A stretch of DNA of 37,591 nt from Pelotomaculum sp. PtaU1.Bin035 (GTDB lineage Bacteria; Bacillota; Desulfotomaculia; Desulfotomaculales; Pelotomaculaceae): positions 1-37,591 of the forward strand of contig MVRN01000090.1 of assembly GCA_002067965.1 (NCBI GenBank), in the 5' to 3' direction. Below are positions 17,930 to 26,884 of this stretch, piece by piece. The notes below the pieces were generated by a model, which worked only from the letters and a program-made list of their open reading frames with translations, was not told the DNA's origin and made no database searches. Within the stretch, counting starts at the first letter, position 1; every line of letters begins with the position of its first letter. A program made the position numbers and the translations under genes.

Positions 17930-18019
17930 ATGGCTCAAAAAGTAAAATCAAGCCGCAACGGTTTGATTTTACCGGCCGGTAAACCGGTAGATATTCCAGA
18001 AGGCTTACACCAGTTATAA
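17930..18019 (+). pseudogene. Possible remnant of a DUF104-type antitoxin
   Basis: A 29-codon frame. The piece NGLILPAGKPVDIPEG resembles the N-terminal core of DUF104 antitoxins (pattern NGVxKPLEPVDLPEG), where the frame then stops instead of continuing. Only a poor ribosome site (AAGAG) precedes the ATG, no toxin gene is present nearby, and part of the frame coincides with a hairpin. It is a guess from motif similarity and may be chance. Confidence 0.2.
17944..17970. repeat. 12-bp hairpin with A and T flanks
   Basis: AAAATCAAGCCG and CGGTTTGATTTT pair over 12 positions (one G-T wobble) around a CAA loop. The symmetric A-run/T-run could work as a weak bidirectional terminator. The palindrome TTTACCGGCCGGTAAA overlaps its right edge. 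Confidence 0.55.
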
Positions 18020-18086
18020 TTAATTGTTGTAAGTTAAAAGTGATATTTTACCGGAGTAAAGCTAAGATTATTATCATGGTTTCCAA

Positions 18087-18113
18087 ATGCTATTAGTCTA
18101 TGACTACTAGCAT
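18087..18113. repeat. 12-bp hairpin with one mismatch
   Basis: ATGCTATTAGTC and GACTACTAGCAT pair in 11 of 12 positions around a TAT loop. There is no U-tract on either side, so it is not a normal terminator. It may be an operator or part of a structured RNA. Confidence 0.5.
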
Positions 18114-18192
18114 GAGTTTATGGTAGTTAATAATTACTATAAATAAGGATATACATGATAATTCAGCAAAAGCCATTACGGGCTCTTCACAT

Positions 18193-18222
18193 AGAAACCT
18201 TCCTCATTTGAGGAAGGTTTCT
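18193..18222 (-). terminator. Probable ileS terminator
   Basis: A perfect 13-bp stem, AGAAACCTTCCTC with GAGGAAGGTTTCT, around a 4-base loop, 19 bases after the ileS stop. The T-rich tail on the minus strand is short and lies partly inside the stem. On the plus strand a looser TAATTATTATT follows. The direction is therefore assigned from gene context. Confidence 0.6.
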
Positions 18223-18240
18223 TAATTATTATTACCTTTT

Positions 18241-21024
18241 CTAACTTTTAATTACCTGCGCGCACCGCGGGCAAATAGTCGTATGTTCGGGGTCAACCCC
18301 CACATCTTCGTGGTATATCCAGCAGCGCTCGCATTTTTGCCCATTTGCCTGCTTAACTGCTATAGCCAGCTCCGGTAAAACCTCGGAACATTTAACATCT
18401 TGCGGCGCTCCGCTCAACCGCTTCAGGGAGGCTCCTGAAACGATAAAAATAGTAGACAGTTCGGCTGCCAACGGCTCCAGGAAAGCGTACAGCTCTTCTT
18501 CCGCATACAAGTCGACGTACGCCTCCAGTGAATTCCCGATCACTTTTCCCCGCCGCGCTGCTTCCAGCACTTTAGTGACCTCACCCCGCACGGCCAGAAT
18601 ACGCTCCCATTTCTGGTCCAATTCATCATCGATATACAATTCATTAACTTCCGGCATATCGGTAAGCTGAACACTGGCCGCGCCCCCTTTATCGCCCGGC
18701 ACATAACGCCAGATTTCTTCAGAGGTAAAGGCCAGCACCGGCACCAGCAGGCGCACCAGGGTGGTCAATACTTCATACATGACAGTCTGGGCGGCCCGGC
18801 GCCCGTTTGAACGGGGAGCCTCAGTATATAGCCTGTCTTTGATAATATCCAGATATAGAGCGCTCATATCGACGGTACAAAAACCGTGGATGGCATGGTG
18901 GACGACATGGTATTCGAAATTCTGGTAGCCCGCTATAACCCGCCTGGTCAACTTTTGCAGCTTCAACAGCGCCCAGCGGTCGATTTCGGGCAGTTGCTCA
19001 TACTTTACCATATCTTTAGCCGGGTCGAAGTCATACAGGTTGCCGAGGAGGAAGCGGCAGGTATTCCGGATCTTCCGGTAAGCCTCGGTTATTTGCTTCA
19101 GGATATTGGGTGAAGCCGCCAGGTCGCTCCGGTAATCGGCCGAACTTACCCACAGGCGCAGGATATCAGCGCCCAATTGTTTTATCACCTTGGCCGGGTC
19201 GACAACATTGCCTAAGGATTTTGACTGTTTCCGCCCCTGTTCGTCTACTACAAAGCCATGGGTCAGCACTGCCCGGTAGGGTGCCTGCCCGGTGACGGCC
19301 ACCGCGGTGGAAAGGGAAGAGTTAAACCAGCCGCGGTGCTGGTCGCTGCCCTCCAGATAGAGATCCGCCGGCCAGCGCAGGTCCGGCCAGGCCGGCTGCT
19401 CGTCAAGCACTCCCATGTGACTGGTGCCGGAGTCGAACCATACGTCCATGATGTCGGTCTCCTTGGTAAAACTTACGGAGCCGCACTTCGGGCATTTTAT
19501 GCCCGGGGGCAGCAGTCCGGCGGCTTCGCGGGCGAACCAGATATCGGAGCCGTGTTCCCGGAAAAGCTTCTGGATGTGGCTGATAGTTTCATCATTGATT
19601 AAATCATGACCGCAGTCATTACAGTAAAAGATGGGGATTGGCACTCCCCAGGTGCGCTGGCGGGAGATACACCAGTCGCTCCGGTTTGCTACCATGCTGT
19701 AAATCCGCTCCTCGCCCCACTCGGGGATCCAGCGCACCTTGCGGATTGCGTCGAGAGCAACCTGGCGGAAACCGTCAATAGAAGCGAACCACTGCTCGGT
19801 GGCGCGGAAAAGTATAGGCTTTTTACAGCGCCAGCAGTGAGGATACTGGTGACTGAAAGTGGCATGTTTCAGCAAATGGCCCTGGCGCTCCAATTCTTCA
19901 AGTACTGCCTTGTTGGCGTCAAGGTAGAACTGCCCGGTAAAAATGCCGCCTTCATCGGTGAAGCGTCCTTTGCCGTCCACAGGTGAAAGCACCGGAAGGC
20001 CGTACTGTTGCCCCACCATAAAATCTTCCATGCCGTGGCCGGGAGCGATATGGACGCAGCCGGTGCCCTGTTCCAGGGTAACAAGTTCGCCGAGGATCAC
20101 CAGCGAAGTCCTGTCTATAAACGGGTGCGAGCATTCCACCTTTTCCAGGCCGGAACCTTTGAATTCCTTTACCACTTCGGCGCCGCCCGCGCCGATTGTT
20201 CCCAGGAAGCTGTTTTTTAGTTCTTTCGCCACCACGTATTTTTCTTTACCTATCCTGATTAGTTCATATTCAAAATCCGGGTGAAGGCATATCGCCACAT
20301 TGGCGGGCAATGTCCAGGGGGTAGTGGTCCAGATTGCCACATAGGTGTCTTCTTCCGGCAAAACGCCTTTACCGTCCTTCACCGGAAACCTGACATAGAT
20401 GGAAGCCGACGTTTCGTCACCGTACTCCACCTCCGCCTCGGCCAGGGCGGTTTCACAGGCGGCGCACCAGTATACCGGCTTTAAGCCCTTGTAGATATAG
20501 CCCTTCCGGGCCATTTCCCCGAAGACGCCGATCTGGCGGGCCTCAAAGTTAGGCATCAAGGTAAGGTATGGTTTGTCCCACTCGCCCCGCACACCCAGCC
20601 GCTTAAATTCTTCCCGCTGGATATCTACAAACTTCAAGGCAAATTCCTTACACTTTTTTCGAAAATCAACCAGGTTGATACCGTGGCGGTTCAGGCCGAA
20701 AGCCTTAATCGCCTCCTGCTCGATGGGCAGGCCATGGGTGTCCCAGCCCGGCACGTAAGGTGAATCATACCCGGACATGGAATGGAACTTTACCACAATG
20801 TCTTTTAGCACTTTATTCAGGACATGGCCCAGGTGAATGTGTCCGTTGGCATAGGGAGGGCCGTCATGCAGAACGTACTTCGGGCGGCCGTTGTTTTTCT
20901 CCTGGACTTTGCGGTAAATATCGATTTCATCCCAGAATTTTAAAAACTCGGGCTCCCGTTCCGGCAGGTTAGCCCGCATCGGGAAGTCGGTTTTAGGCAA
21001 ATTTAAAGTTTTACTGTAATCCAT
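18241..21024 (-). CDS. ileS: Isoleucyl-tRNA synthetase
   Basis: A class I synthetase charging tRNA-Ile, 927 residues, bacterial type 1. Visible marks are the ATP motif HIHLGH (HIGH class) near residue 62, the CP1 editing domain ([14 protein letters not shown] and [12 protein letters not shown]), the WFDSGTSH core segment, and KQSKS near residue 600 in place of the common KMSKS. A C-terminal zinc motif is formed by CERCW and CPRC. The ATG follows the T-box leader and has GAGGTGTGAGGA upstream. Expression is controlled by uncharged tRNA-Ile through the leader at 21093-21350. Its position before lspA and after divIVA is standard in Firmicutes. Confidence 0.98.
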   Translation of the reverse strand: MDYSKTLNLPKTDFPMRANLPEREPEFLKFWDEIDIYRKVQEKNNGRPKYVLHDGPPYANGHIHLGHVLNKVLKDIVVKFHSMSGYDSPYVPGWDTHGLPIEQEAIKAFGLNRHGINLVDFRKKCKEFALKFVDIQREEFKRLGVRGEWDKPYLTLMPNFEARQIGVFGEMARKGYIYKGLKPVYWCAACETALAEAEVEYGDETSASIYVRFPVKDGKGVLPEEDTYVAIWTTTPWTLPANVAICLHPDFEYELIRIGKEKYVVAKELKNSFLGTIGAGGAEVVKEFKGSGLEKVECSHPFIDRTSLVILGELVTLEQGTGCVHIAPGHGMEDFMVGQQYGLPVLSPVDGKGRFTDEGGIFTGQFYLDANKAVLEELERQGHLLKHATFSHQYPHCWRCKKPILFRATEQWFASIDGFRQVALDAIRKVRWIPEWGEERIYSMVANRSDWCISRQRTWGVPIPIFYCNDCGHDLINDETISHIQKLFREHGSDIWFAREAAGLLPPGIKCPKCGSVSFTKETDIMDVWFDSGTSHMGVLDEQPAWPDLRWPADLYLEGSDQHRGWFNSSLSTAVAVTGQAPYRAVLTHGFVVDEQGRKQSKSLGNVVDPAKVIKQLGADILRLWVSSADYRSDLAASPNILKQITEAYRKIRNTCRFLLGNLYDFDPAKDMVKYEQLPEIDRWALLKLQKLTRRVIAGYQNFEYHVVHHAIHGFCTVDMSALYLDIIKDRLYTEAPRSNGRRAAQTVMYEVLTTLVRLLVPVLAFTSEEIWRYVPGDKGGAASVQLTDMPEVNELYIDDELDQKWERILAVRGEVTKVLEAARRGKVIGNSLEAYVDLYAEEELYAFLEPLAAELSTIFIVSGASLKRLSGAPQDVKCSEVLPELAIAVKQANGQKCERCWIYHEDVGVDPEHTTICPRCAQVIKS

Positions 21025-21092
21025 TCCTCACACCTCACAGAAATTAAACGTTTTAGAGCAATAGAGACCAGCCATACAAGCGTAATTATTCT

Positions 21093-21350
21093 AAAAGCCC
21101 CGCCCCTTACAAGGGACGGGGCTTATCACCCGTGGTACCACCCTAACTGCCGGCCTGTATGAACACAAAATATGTAAAAGGCCCGCCGCTTTAGCCGCCA
21201 TCTAACGGTGGCGAACCGTCCGCGCTTAATCCCCTTGCATGGTTTCAGCCGGCGCCTCCCGGGTGATTTTCAACGGTTGTCCGCGCCCGGCTCACACCTC
21301 CAGCCCGGACTCTCTGAGCGGATTACCACGCCTACTCTTCCCGTTCACAG
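21093..21350 (-). promoter_or_regulatory. T-box riboswitch (tRNA-Ile) upstream of ileS
   Basis: Read on the minus strand, the leader has a Stem I with AGAGAGTCCGGGCTGGAGGTGTGAGCC-type elements and a specifier loop GAAAATCA whose codon ATC (21267-21265) means isoleucine. The T-box AGGGTGGTACCACGGGT at 21144-21128 carries TGGT, which pairs with the ACCA end of an uncharged tRNA having discriminator A. A competing terminator hairpin, AAGCCCCG...CGGGGCTTTT, lies at 21124-21093. Uncharged tRNA-Ile would stabilise the antiterminator and turn on ileS. Confidence 0.96.
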
Positions 21351-21376
21351 GTAAAAATGATCCTCTAACATGGAAT

Positions 21377-21405
21377 ATTATATAAAAAAGCGCCAGGGCA
21401 GTCAA
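21377..21405 (-). promoter_or_regulatory. Sigma-A promoter of the ileS leader
   Basis: TTGACT (21405-21400), a 17-base spacer and a perfect TATAAT (21382-21377). Transcription would start near 21370, just before T-box Stem I. Confidence 0.88.
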
Positions 21406-21657
21406 CTTTCGTTAAACAAATAACCGCCCGCCACCGCAATCATAATATCTTTTACCGGAATACCTAATAAAAAAAGTTAATTCCTTGATAAATATTGTCA
21501 ATTTTCAGGAGGGTTTTTATTCCTGCCGTAGAATCAGTATCCAAAGAGCATGAGGACAAACGAGGGAACCGTTTGAAGCGCATGAGCGGGCAGAGGGGGG
21601 ATATGAGCCCGCTGGCAATTGAAAAAGAGTATTAGATTAGCATAAGGAGAGATCTCT
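21406..21657 (+). other. Leader region of the chemoreceptor gene
   Basis: The bases between the divergent ileS promoter and the chemoreceptor start hold no gene. I find a 7-bp stem (AGCGGGC at 21585-21591 with GCCCGCT at 21607-21613) and the ribosome site AAGGAGA before the TTG at 21658. No good sigma-A or sigma-D promoter and no known riboswitch consensus could be recognised. Confidence 0.4.
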
Positions 21658-23523
21658 TTGTTAAACAGTATCAAGTCAAAAATTCTAGCTTTGCTTTTGC
21701 TGGCAGTGGCAGCGTTGATCGCCACCAACCTTATTGCCCTGCTTGTCGCCAGACAAAACCTGGCCGCCCAGTTGCACAATGCCCTGAAAGAAAGTGCCGT
21801 CGCCAACAGCAAAATGGTCGACGAAAGAATCCGGCAGCATGTCGACAAGCTTGAAGCTTTAGCTAATTCTCCCATAATTCAGAGCAACGACTGGGAGGCC
21901 GCGCAGGCCCACCTGTATGCGGAACTCGACCGCTTGTCAGAAGACCGGACATGCTATTTTAACAACCTGGCAGTGGCGGAAAACGGCACGGTATATTTAA
22001 CTGATTTCAAGAAAACATCGGTAGCCGACCGCGATTATTATAAAGCGGTAACCAGCGGACAGGACCTCGTTTTTTCCGAACCGATAGTATCTAAAAGCGA
22101 CGGTAAACTGTCAATGGCCATAGCGGTGCCGGTGAAAAAAGACGGCCGCCTGCTCCGCGTCCTTATTGGCATAGTGAACCTGGACAAGCTGTCCGAAGAG
22201 ATCCTGGCAATGAAGCACGGAAATAACGGGCGGGCTTATCTTATTGACACAAACGGCATCTGTATAGCCCACCCGGATAAAAGTTTGCTTGGACAGGACC
22301 TTACCAAAGAAAGCGCCACTATATCGGCGCAAATGGCCGGCATCATGCGGGCGATGACATCCAATAAAGCGGGTAACGCGGAATACAAGTATCAAGGCGT
22401 CGACTCCATTCTTAACTACCAACCCGTCCCCACCGCCAACTGGATCCTGGCCATTGTCGCCGACCGCAATGAAGTATTCGGCGCTATAAACGGCCTCAGC
22501 CGGATTACATTCATTATAATCGCAATTACCTCGATACTGCTGCTGGCGCTCGGCTGGTTCTTAACGAATAACACAATCCGGCCGATTAACGGCCTGATCG
22601 GCGCTACTAACCGCTTGGCGAAGGGAGATCTGGATACGGAGGTAGAGGCGAATACCCAGGATGAGATCGGCCAGCTTGCCCGATCTTTTGAAGGAATGCG
22701 CGTGGATTTGAAAAAACTGATCGGCAATACCGCCCTGGCCAGCACTCAAGTATCCGACACCGCCGAAACGCTGGCTCAACAGGCTGATCAGACTGCCGCC
22801 GCAGCCACGGCAAACGCCTCGACAGTCAGTGAAATATCCGCCACTGTGGAAAACGTGGTGGAAAGCATAAAAGAAGTGTCCGAGCAGGCTGAGGAAGCCA
22901 GCCGGCGGGCAGACCAGGGACAACAGGGTATCGACACGGTAATAAACACCATGCAGAAAATGAGAGAGTCCGCGAGCCAGGTGGCCGAGTCTATGAGTAC
23001 GTTAAACCGGGCCGTGGGCGACGTCGGGCAATTTGTAGATACTATCAACGCCATCGCCGGACAAACCAACTTGCTGGCATTAAACGCCGCCATTGAGGCT
23101 GCCCGGGCTGGAGAAGCCGGCAGAGGATTTGCCGTAGTCGCGGAAGAAGTGCGTAAGCTGGCCGAAAGCTCCGCACAATCGGCAGGGGAAATAAACCGGA
23201 TAATCGGCGAAGTGCATAAACAATCGTCCAGGGCTGCCGCCGATATGGAAAACAGCAAGGAAAACGTGGACCGTGGCAGCCGGGTGGTGCAGGAAGTTAG
23301 CCAGTCATTGATCGAGGTCATTGAGCTTGTGCAGGATTTTAACCAAAAGACCCAGGAAGTAGCAGTAGCCGCCGAGCAGGTTAGCGGGGCAGTACAAAAC
23401 GTGGCCGCAACTACCGAAGAACAAACCGCGGCCATGGAAGAGGTATCATCCGCGGCTGCAGAACTTAATAACATCGCGGCGGGAATGGAAAAAGCAATGG
23501 CAAAGTTCAGGAATAATCTATAG
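21658..23523 (+). CDS. Methyl-accepting chemotaxis protein with a dCACHE sensor
   Basis: A 621-residue transmembrane chemoreceptor. Helix 1 lies at about residues 8-31. A periplasm-facing double-CACHE ligand domain spans about 40-275 ([36 protein letters not shown]). Helix 2 is at about 280-303, followed by HAMP ([20 protein letters not shown]). The signalling hairpin tip [20 protein letters not shown] near residue 470 binds CheA/CheW. There is no CheR-tethering pentapeptide at the C-terminus. The TTG start is 7 bases after AAGGAGA. The ligand is unknown, though dCACHE domains often bind amino acids or organic acids. It is the only chemotaxis gene here and points against the surrounding cluster. 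Confidence 0.96.
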   Translation: MLNSIKSKILALLLLAVAALIATNLIALLVARQNLAAQLHNALKESAVANSKMVDERIRQHVDKLEALANSPIIQSNDWEAAQAHLYAELDRLSEDRTCYFNNLAVAENGTVYLTDFKKTSVADRDYYKAVTSGQDLVFSEPIVSKSDGKLSMAIAVPVKKDGRLLRVLIGIVNLDKLSEEILAMKHGNNGRAYLIDTNGICIAHPDKSLLGQDLTKESATISAQMAGIMRAMTSNKAGNAEYKYQGVDSILNYQPVPTANWILAIVADRNEVFGAINGLSRITFIIIAITSILLLALGWFLTNNTIRPINGLIGATNRLAKGDLDTEVEANTQDEIGQLARSFEGMRVDLKKLIGNTALASTQVSDTAETLAQQADQTAAAATANASTVSEISATVENVVESIKEVSEQAEEASRRADQGQQGIDTVINTMQKMRESASQVAESMSTLNRAVGDVGQFVDTINAIAGQTNLLALNAAIEAARAGEAGRGFAVVAEEVRKLAESSAQSAGEINRIIGEVHKQSSRAAADMENSKENVDRGSRVVQEVSQSLIEVIELVQDFNQKTQEVAVAAEQVSGAVQNVAATTEEQTAAMEEVSSAAAELNNIAAGMEKAMAKFRNNL

Positions 23524-23814
23524 GCCAAAAGCGTTCAACACTACTGCCGCGCCCACGCCAGTAATTCTAACCATCTTATTGCGGCCGGTGTGGCCGGACA
23601 CTATCTCCACCCGGGATCGGGGGACAGATAACAGTCCGGCCAAAAAAGCCCGGCAAGCCTCATTAGCGGCTCCATCCACCGGCGGCGCTGTCAAGCGTAT
23701 CCTGACAGCATCCTCAAACAGCCCCGCCACCTGGTTTACGGCGGCTCTTGGCTGCACTCTCACCTTGAAAATAACGGCGTCTCTTTCTTCCCTGATACAC
23801 AGCAAGTCACTCAC
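23518..23814 (-). CDS. yggU: DUF167 (YggU family) protein
   Basis: A 98-residue alpha/beta protein of unknown function. The family core is plain: [35 protein letters not shown], and [16 protein letters not shown]. The family often sits with yggS and yggT, and here the same cluster lies just upstream. It lies 26 bases after the Nudix gene. Its stop codon and that of the convergent chemoreceptor gene lie together in the palindrome CTATAG (23518-23523), so no intergenic space is left for terminators. Confidence 0.9.
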   Translation of the reverse strand: MSDLLCIREERDAVIFKVRVQPRAAVNQVAGLFEDAVRIRLTAPPVDGAANEACRAFLAGLLSVPRSRVEIVSGHTGRNKMVRITGVGAAVVLNAFGL

Positions 23815-23840
23815 TATCCCATCTATTGCGCATCTTTACA

Positions 23841-24476
23841 CTAACTTTTTATCAGCCACTCCGGCCGGCAAAGACTAATGAAGTTATGCAGGATCCCGGC
23901 AGTTAATCCCCAGATGAATCTGTTACCGTATTCATAGAAATATACCGGGAAAGACCCCATAGTCTGCCAGCCCCTTTTGTAAGACGGGGGAATCCGGTCA
24001 AAAGGAAAATCCTGAGCGTAACGTGTCGCTACTTCGTAGCTGCTTCGGGAAAAGTGTTTCTCAAAAAAATATCCCACAGGGACTAGGAAAATTTCCTCCA
24101 CCTCATGCGGATTGGGAACTATCCCGCTATACCCGTGGATTTTTCCAACGAATGGATAAACCAACGTTCCAAGCGGGTTTACAAAATAGTCCAGAGGGCC
24201 TATTAGTTCAACCTGGTCCCTGGCAACGCCTAATTCTTCCGTAGCTTCACGCACTGCCGTCTCTTGCGGCCACGCTATCTCATTTTGCTCCACCCGGCCG
24301 CCCGGAAAGCATATTTCCCCGGGTTGCCTTTTAAGCCGGCTGGCCCTGACCTCGAAGAGAACGTGTGGTTCACCGTTAGCTTCGATAATAGGGAGCAATA
24401 CTGCTGAAACGGTGTATACTTCTTCAAAATTAATTCTGGGCCGCCTATTGCTCAAAAATTTCTTGAGGTTGTCCAA
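23841..24476 (-). CDS. Nudix hydrolase, CoA-pyrophosphatase (NudL) type
   Basis: A 211-residue hydrolase probably cleaving coenzyme A or acyl-CoA to phosphopantetheine and ADP. The CoA-subfamily signature is visible as FEVRASRLKRQPGEICFPGG just before the Nudix box, whose catalytic part is REATEELGV. The distance from the second Gly of FPGG to the box Arg is 15 residues rather than the standard 13, as happens in the CoA subfamily. GPLDYFVNPLGTLVYPFVG follows. The TTG start lies 8 bases after AAGGAG. It is separated from divIVA by a strong hairpin, so it probably has its own promoter. Substrate is inferred. Confidence 0.87.
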   Translation of the reverse strand: MDNLKKFLSNRRPRINFEEVYTVSAVLLPIIEANGEPHVLFEVRASRLKRQPGEICFPGGRVEQNEIAWPQETAVREATEELGVARDQVELIGPLDYFVNPLGTLVYPFVGKIHGYSGIVPNPHEVEEIFLVPVGYFFEKHFSRSSYEVATRYAQDFPFDRIPPSYKRGWQTMGSFPVYFYEYGNRFIWGLTAGILHNFISLCRPEWLIKS

Positions 24477-24520
24477 ATTGCATACTCCTTATAGATAGTA
24501 AACAAAAGTAAAATTTAATT

Positions 24521-24583
24521 ATTATTTATAATTTTAACTAAAGCCTCCATAATGTGGAGGCTTTAGTTAAAATTATAAATAAT
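24521..24583. terminator. 29-bp perfect hairpin after divIVA
   Basis: Two exactly complementary 29-base arms (24521-24549 and 24555-24583) around a TAATG loop. The core is AAGCCTCCA/TGGAGGCTT with AT-rich outer parts. It lies about 45 bases after the divIVA stop and can serve as terminator on either strand. The stem is unusually long and has no mismatch. Confidence 0.7.
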
Positions 24584-24628
24584 TGCATAACCATTCGTTA
24601 ATAACAGCTCTTTTCTTACTGACTGCAA

Positions 24629-25210
24629 CTACGCCGGAACTGACAGCCCGGAATTGTCCTCACATATAGGTCCTTCCCAAATCTTTTCCTCTTCTATCGG
24701 TACTTCTTCCTCACTCTCCAGGAACCTGACCTGCGCTTCCAATAGAGCCCGGAAACGCATTCTGAACACCTGCGACTGTCTTTCAATCCTGTGATATTCT
24801 TCAAGGATTAGTTGAACTTTTTTTTCCGCCTCGGATACCATCCCATCGACTTGCTGCTCGGCCTTCCGGATCAGCGCGACTGCTTCTTGTTCGGCCTCCC
24901 GGGCTATCTGGTCCGCTTCGACTCTGGCCCGATCCAGTATTAACGCGGTTTCTTTTTCCGTATTCCTCTTTAATTCATCAGCGTTTTTTTGGGCCATGAC
25001 CATGGTGTTCTTCAGCACTTCCTCAATCTCACGGTAGCTGGTCATATTTTGATTAGCCTGGGCCAGTTTCTCCGTGAGATCCAGGTTCTCTTTATACAAT
25101 TTCTCATAGTCCTGGATAACTCTGTCCAAAAAAGAATCGACGTCATACACATTATAGCCCCGGAAAGTATGTCGGAACTCTTTCTTTTGTATATCCAGCG
25201 GAGTCAACAT
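24629..25210 (-). CDS. divIVA: DivIVA-family cell-division/polarity protein
   Basis: A peripheral membrane coiled-coil protein recruited to negatively curved membrane at septa and poles. The N-terminal lipid-binding domain is seen as LTPLDIQKKEFRHTFRGYNVYDVDSFLDRV with the membrane-inserting Phe-Arg pair at residues 16-17. Residues about 32-160 are charged heptad coiled coil (EKLYKENLDLTEKL through EAEKKVQLILEEYH). The tail is acidic (EEEVPIEEEK). Length 193. The ATG follows GAGGTGAAG. It ends the yggS-sepF-proC-yggT-divIVA run, the usual ylm cluster order. Confidence 0.95.
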   Translation of the reverse strand: MLTPLDIQKKEFRHTFRGYNVYDVDSFLDRVIQDYEKLYKENLDLTEKLAQANQNMTSYREIEEVLKNTMVMAQKNADELKRNTEKETALILDRARVEADQIAREAEQEAVALIRKAEQQVDGMVSEAEKKVQLILEEYHRIERQSQVFRMRFRALLEAQVRFLESEEEVPIEEEKIWEGPICEDNSGLSVPA

Positions 25211-25288
25211 GGATTCTTCACCTCGGGTCGGCTATAAATTACATTATAATCAATTTTTCCGTCATAAGCGCGATTTAACCTCGACAAT

Positions 25289-25549
25289 TTATAAAAAGCG
25301 TAAAATCTGGTAAACCAGCCACTCCAGCAATTGCAGCGCAATGAAGGCCAGTATAGGTGAAAGATCCATCATCCCGAAGGGCGGGAGAACCCTTCTAAAC
25401 AGGTTCAGGTAAGGATCGGTAACTTCATAAATAAACCTGATTACCGGTTGGTAAGGATTATGGCGGATCCATGAAAGAAGGATCCGGATTATCAAGAGAT
25501 AAGAGTATACCCTAAAAGCTACATCAACGGCAGTAGTAATAACACCCAT
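25289..25549 (-). CDS. yggT: YggT family membrane protein (YlmG-like)
   Basis: A small integral membrane protein, about 86 residues, with two hydrophobic stretches (VAFRVYSYLLIIRILLSWI and ILAFIALQLLEWLVYQIL). The conserved middle reads YEVTDPYLNLFRRVLPPFGMMDLSP, which is diagnostic of the family. In bacteria and plastids YggT/YlmG is linked to division-site or nucleoid organisation, but its activity is unknown. A GTG at 25561 is in frame, but the ATG at 25549 follows GGGGTG with better spacing, giving MGVITTAVDV. It sits between proC and divIVA. Confidence 0.9.
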   Translation of the reverse strand: MGVITTAVDVAFRVYSYLLIIRILLSWIRHNPYQPVIRFIYEVTDPYLNLFRRVLPPFGMMDLSPILAFIALQLLEWLVYQILRFL

Positions 25550-25566
25550 TTTACACCCCACACACT

Positions 25567-26388
25567 TTACTTTATAATGGACATCTCGCGGGAACGTTCA
25601 GCGGCAGCGGCAACCGCTTTCATCATCAGCGCCCTTACGCTCCCTTCTTCCAACGCAAAAAGACCGGCCATGGTGGTCCCGCCTGGTGTGGTTACCATAT
25701 CCTTTAATTTGCCGGGATGTTCACCTGTTTCCAGGACCATTTTAGCCGCGCCGAGCATGGTCTGGGCAACCAAAACCCTGGCTGTGTCCCTGGGCAAGCC
25801 TAGCCGCACCGCCCCGTCAATAAACCCCTCCATGATCACGTACATGTAGGCCGGGCCGCTGCCGCTCAATCCAGTTACACAGTCCAACAATGTTTCGGGT
25901 ACTGCCGCTACTTTACCCGCCGCGGCAAAAATAGCCACCGCCTTTTTTATATTTTCTTCACAGGCGTATTTCCCCGCGCTTATCGCGCTGGCGCCCTCCC
26001 CTAAAAGGCAGGGGGTATTGGGTATTACCCGCACTACCGGTATGGGGCTTTCAAAACAAGATTGGAGCTGTTCAATAGTAATACCTGCCGCGATGGAAAT
26101 GAAGGTCTGGCTCATCCGCGCCGCCGGGGCAATTTCTTTCAAAAGCGGGATGATAACTTGCGGTTTTACAGCCAGAATAACGATATCCGCCGCCTTTATT
26201 GCGGCAGTATTATCCGCCGTTATATTGACTCCCAGTTTTTTATTAAGGTATTCCAGCCGCTCTTGATTGATATCACTGACATAAAGATCAGCGGGCGCCA
26301 CCAAGCCTTCCCTGAGAAGTCCCGTAACCAATGCCTCGCCCATGGCTCCCCCGCCAAGGCAGCCGATTTTTTGCCCCTTTAATGGCAT
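25567..26388 (-). CDS. proC: Pyrroline-5-carboxylate reductase
   Basis: The last step of proline synthesis, reducing pyrroline-5-carboxylate with NAD(P)H. The N-terminal Rossmann motif is GCLGGGAMGEALVTGLL. Other marks are AVKPQV, PNTPCLLGEGASAI, and the C-terminal signature block SGSGPAYMYVIMEGFIDGAVRLGL with VTTPGGTT. At 273 residues it is normal. The ATG is preceded by AAGGGG. It lies inside a division cluster, between sepF and yggT, as is common in clostridia, which may reflect old operon history rather than function. Confidence 0.97.
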   Translation of the reverse strand: MPLKGQKIGCLGGGAMGEALVTGLLREGLVAPADLYVSDINQERLEYLNKKLGVNITADNTAAIKAADIVILAVKPQVIIPLLKEIAPAARMSQTFISIAAGITIEQLQSCFESPIPVVRVIPNTPCLLGEGASAISAGKYACEENIKKAVAIFAAAGKVAAVPETLLDCVTGLSGSGPAYMYVIMEGFIDGAVRLGLPRDTARVLVAQTMLGAAKMVLETGEHPGKLKDMVTTPGGTTMAGLFALEEGSVRALMMKAVAAAAERSREMSIIK

Positions 26389-26409
26389 TATGTCATCCCC
26401 TTACGTATT

Positions 26410-26856
26410 CTATGAACGAATCCAAGGGAAAAGTCCTTTTTCTTTGCTCTGATTTTTCAATTCGCTGCTAATATCCATATTGTTGGGCACAAAAAGAAAG
26501 ATACCGTTTCCCACTTTCTGAAGGCTTCCATTTAGCGCGTAAGTAGCGCCACTTACAAAATCGACCACCCGTTTCGCCAGGTCGGGCTCCGCCTGCTCCA
26601 AGTTTACGATAACCGGGCACCGGTTTTTTAAGTTATCCGTGATACCCTGTACTTCATCAAAAGACCTGGGCTCAACCACAACTACCCGCACTTGCCTCTG
26701 GGTGTGCAGGTTTAGGACAGTACCCTTTTCCTTCTTTTTTTGCCAGGACTGTTCCTCACGCATATCCTCACGGCTATTCTTTTCGTCATCTTCTCCGGCC
26801 TCTTCCTCAAAACCCATAAAGCCAAGCACCTTATCCATCAGTTTTACAGCCACCAT
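26410..26856 (-). CDS. sepF: Cell division protein SepF
   Basis: It bundles FtsZ filaments and tethers them to the membrane. The N-terminal amphipathic helix (VKLMDKVLGFMGF) is the membrane anchor, followed by an acidic and charged linker (about 18-45). The globular SepF domain then covers about 55-140: VVVVEPRSFDEVQGITDNLKN, PVIVNLEQAEPDLAKRVVDFVSG, and FLFVPNNMDIS. 148 residues. The ATG at 26856 and a GTG at 26853 are both near GGAGGG, and the GTG has the better spacing, so the start is uncertain by one codon. It lies between yggS and proC. Confidence 0.95.
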   Translation of the reverse strand: MVAVKLMDKVLGFMGFEEEAGEDDEKNSREDMREEQSWQKKKEKGTVLNLHTQRQVRVVVVEPRSFDEVQGITDNLKNRCPVIVNLEQAEPDLAKRVVDFVSGATYALNGSLQKVGNGIFLFVPNNMDISSELKNQSKEKGLFPWIRS

Positions 26857-26884
26857 TATCCCTCCTTATTGATAATCTAAAACC

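Larger units (their letters stand above)
17822..18240. other. Hairpin-rich 418-base gap between ileS and lspA
   Basis: An AT-rich stretch with no full gene. It holds three separate strong inverted repeats (17944-17970, 18087-18113 and 18193-18222), a perfect 16-base palindrome TTTACCGGCCGGTAAA directly after the first of them, and a 29-codon frame on + (17930-18019). The hairpin nearest ileS probably terminates ileS. The others have no clear role. In most Firmicutes ileS and lspA are much closer. Confidence 0.6.

Noticed and set aside
21480-21657. Cyclic di-GMP riboswitch before the chemoreceptor gene
   Set aside because: Searched by eye because such leaders are common there, but the conserved GEMM-I or GEMM-II bases are absent. 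Only a 7-bp stem is seen.
22788-23528. Long minus-strand frame opposite the chemoreceptor gene
   Set aside because: Ser/Ala-rich shadow of the Ala/Glu-rich signalling coiled coil. No ribosome site or family match.
24555-24628. Leader peptide or attenuator before the Nudix gene
   Set aside because: The hairpin is explained as the divIVA terminator, and no coding frame or alternative fold stands before the Nudix start.
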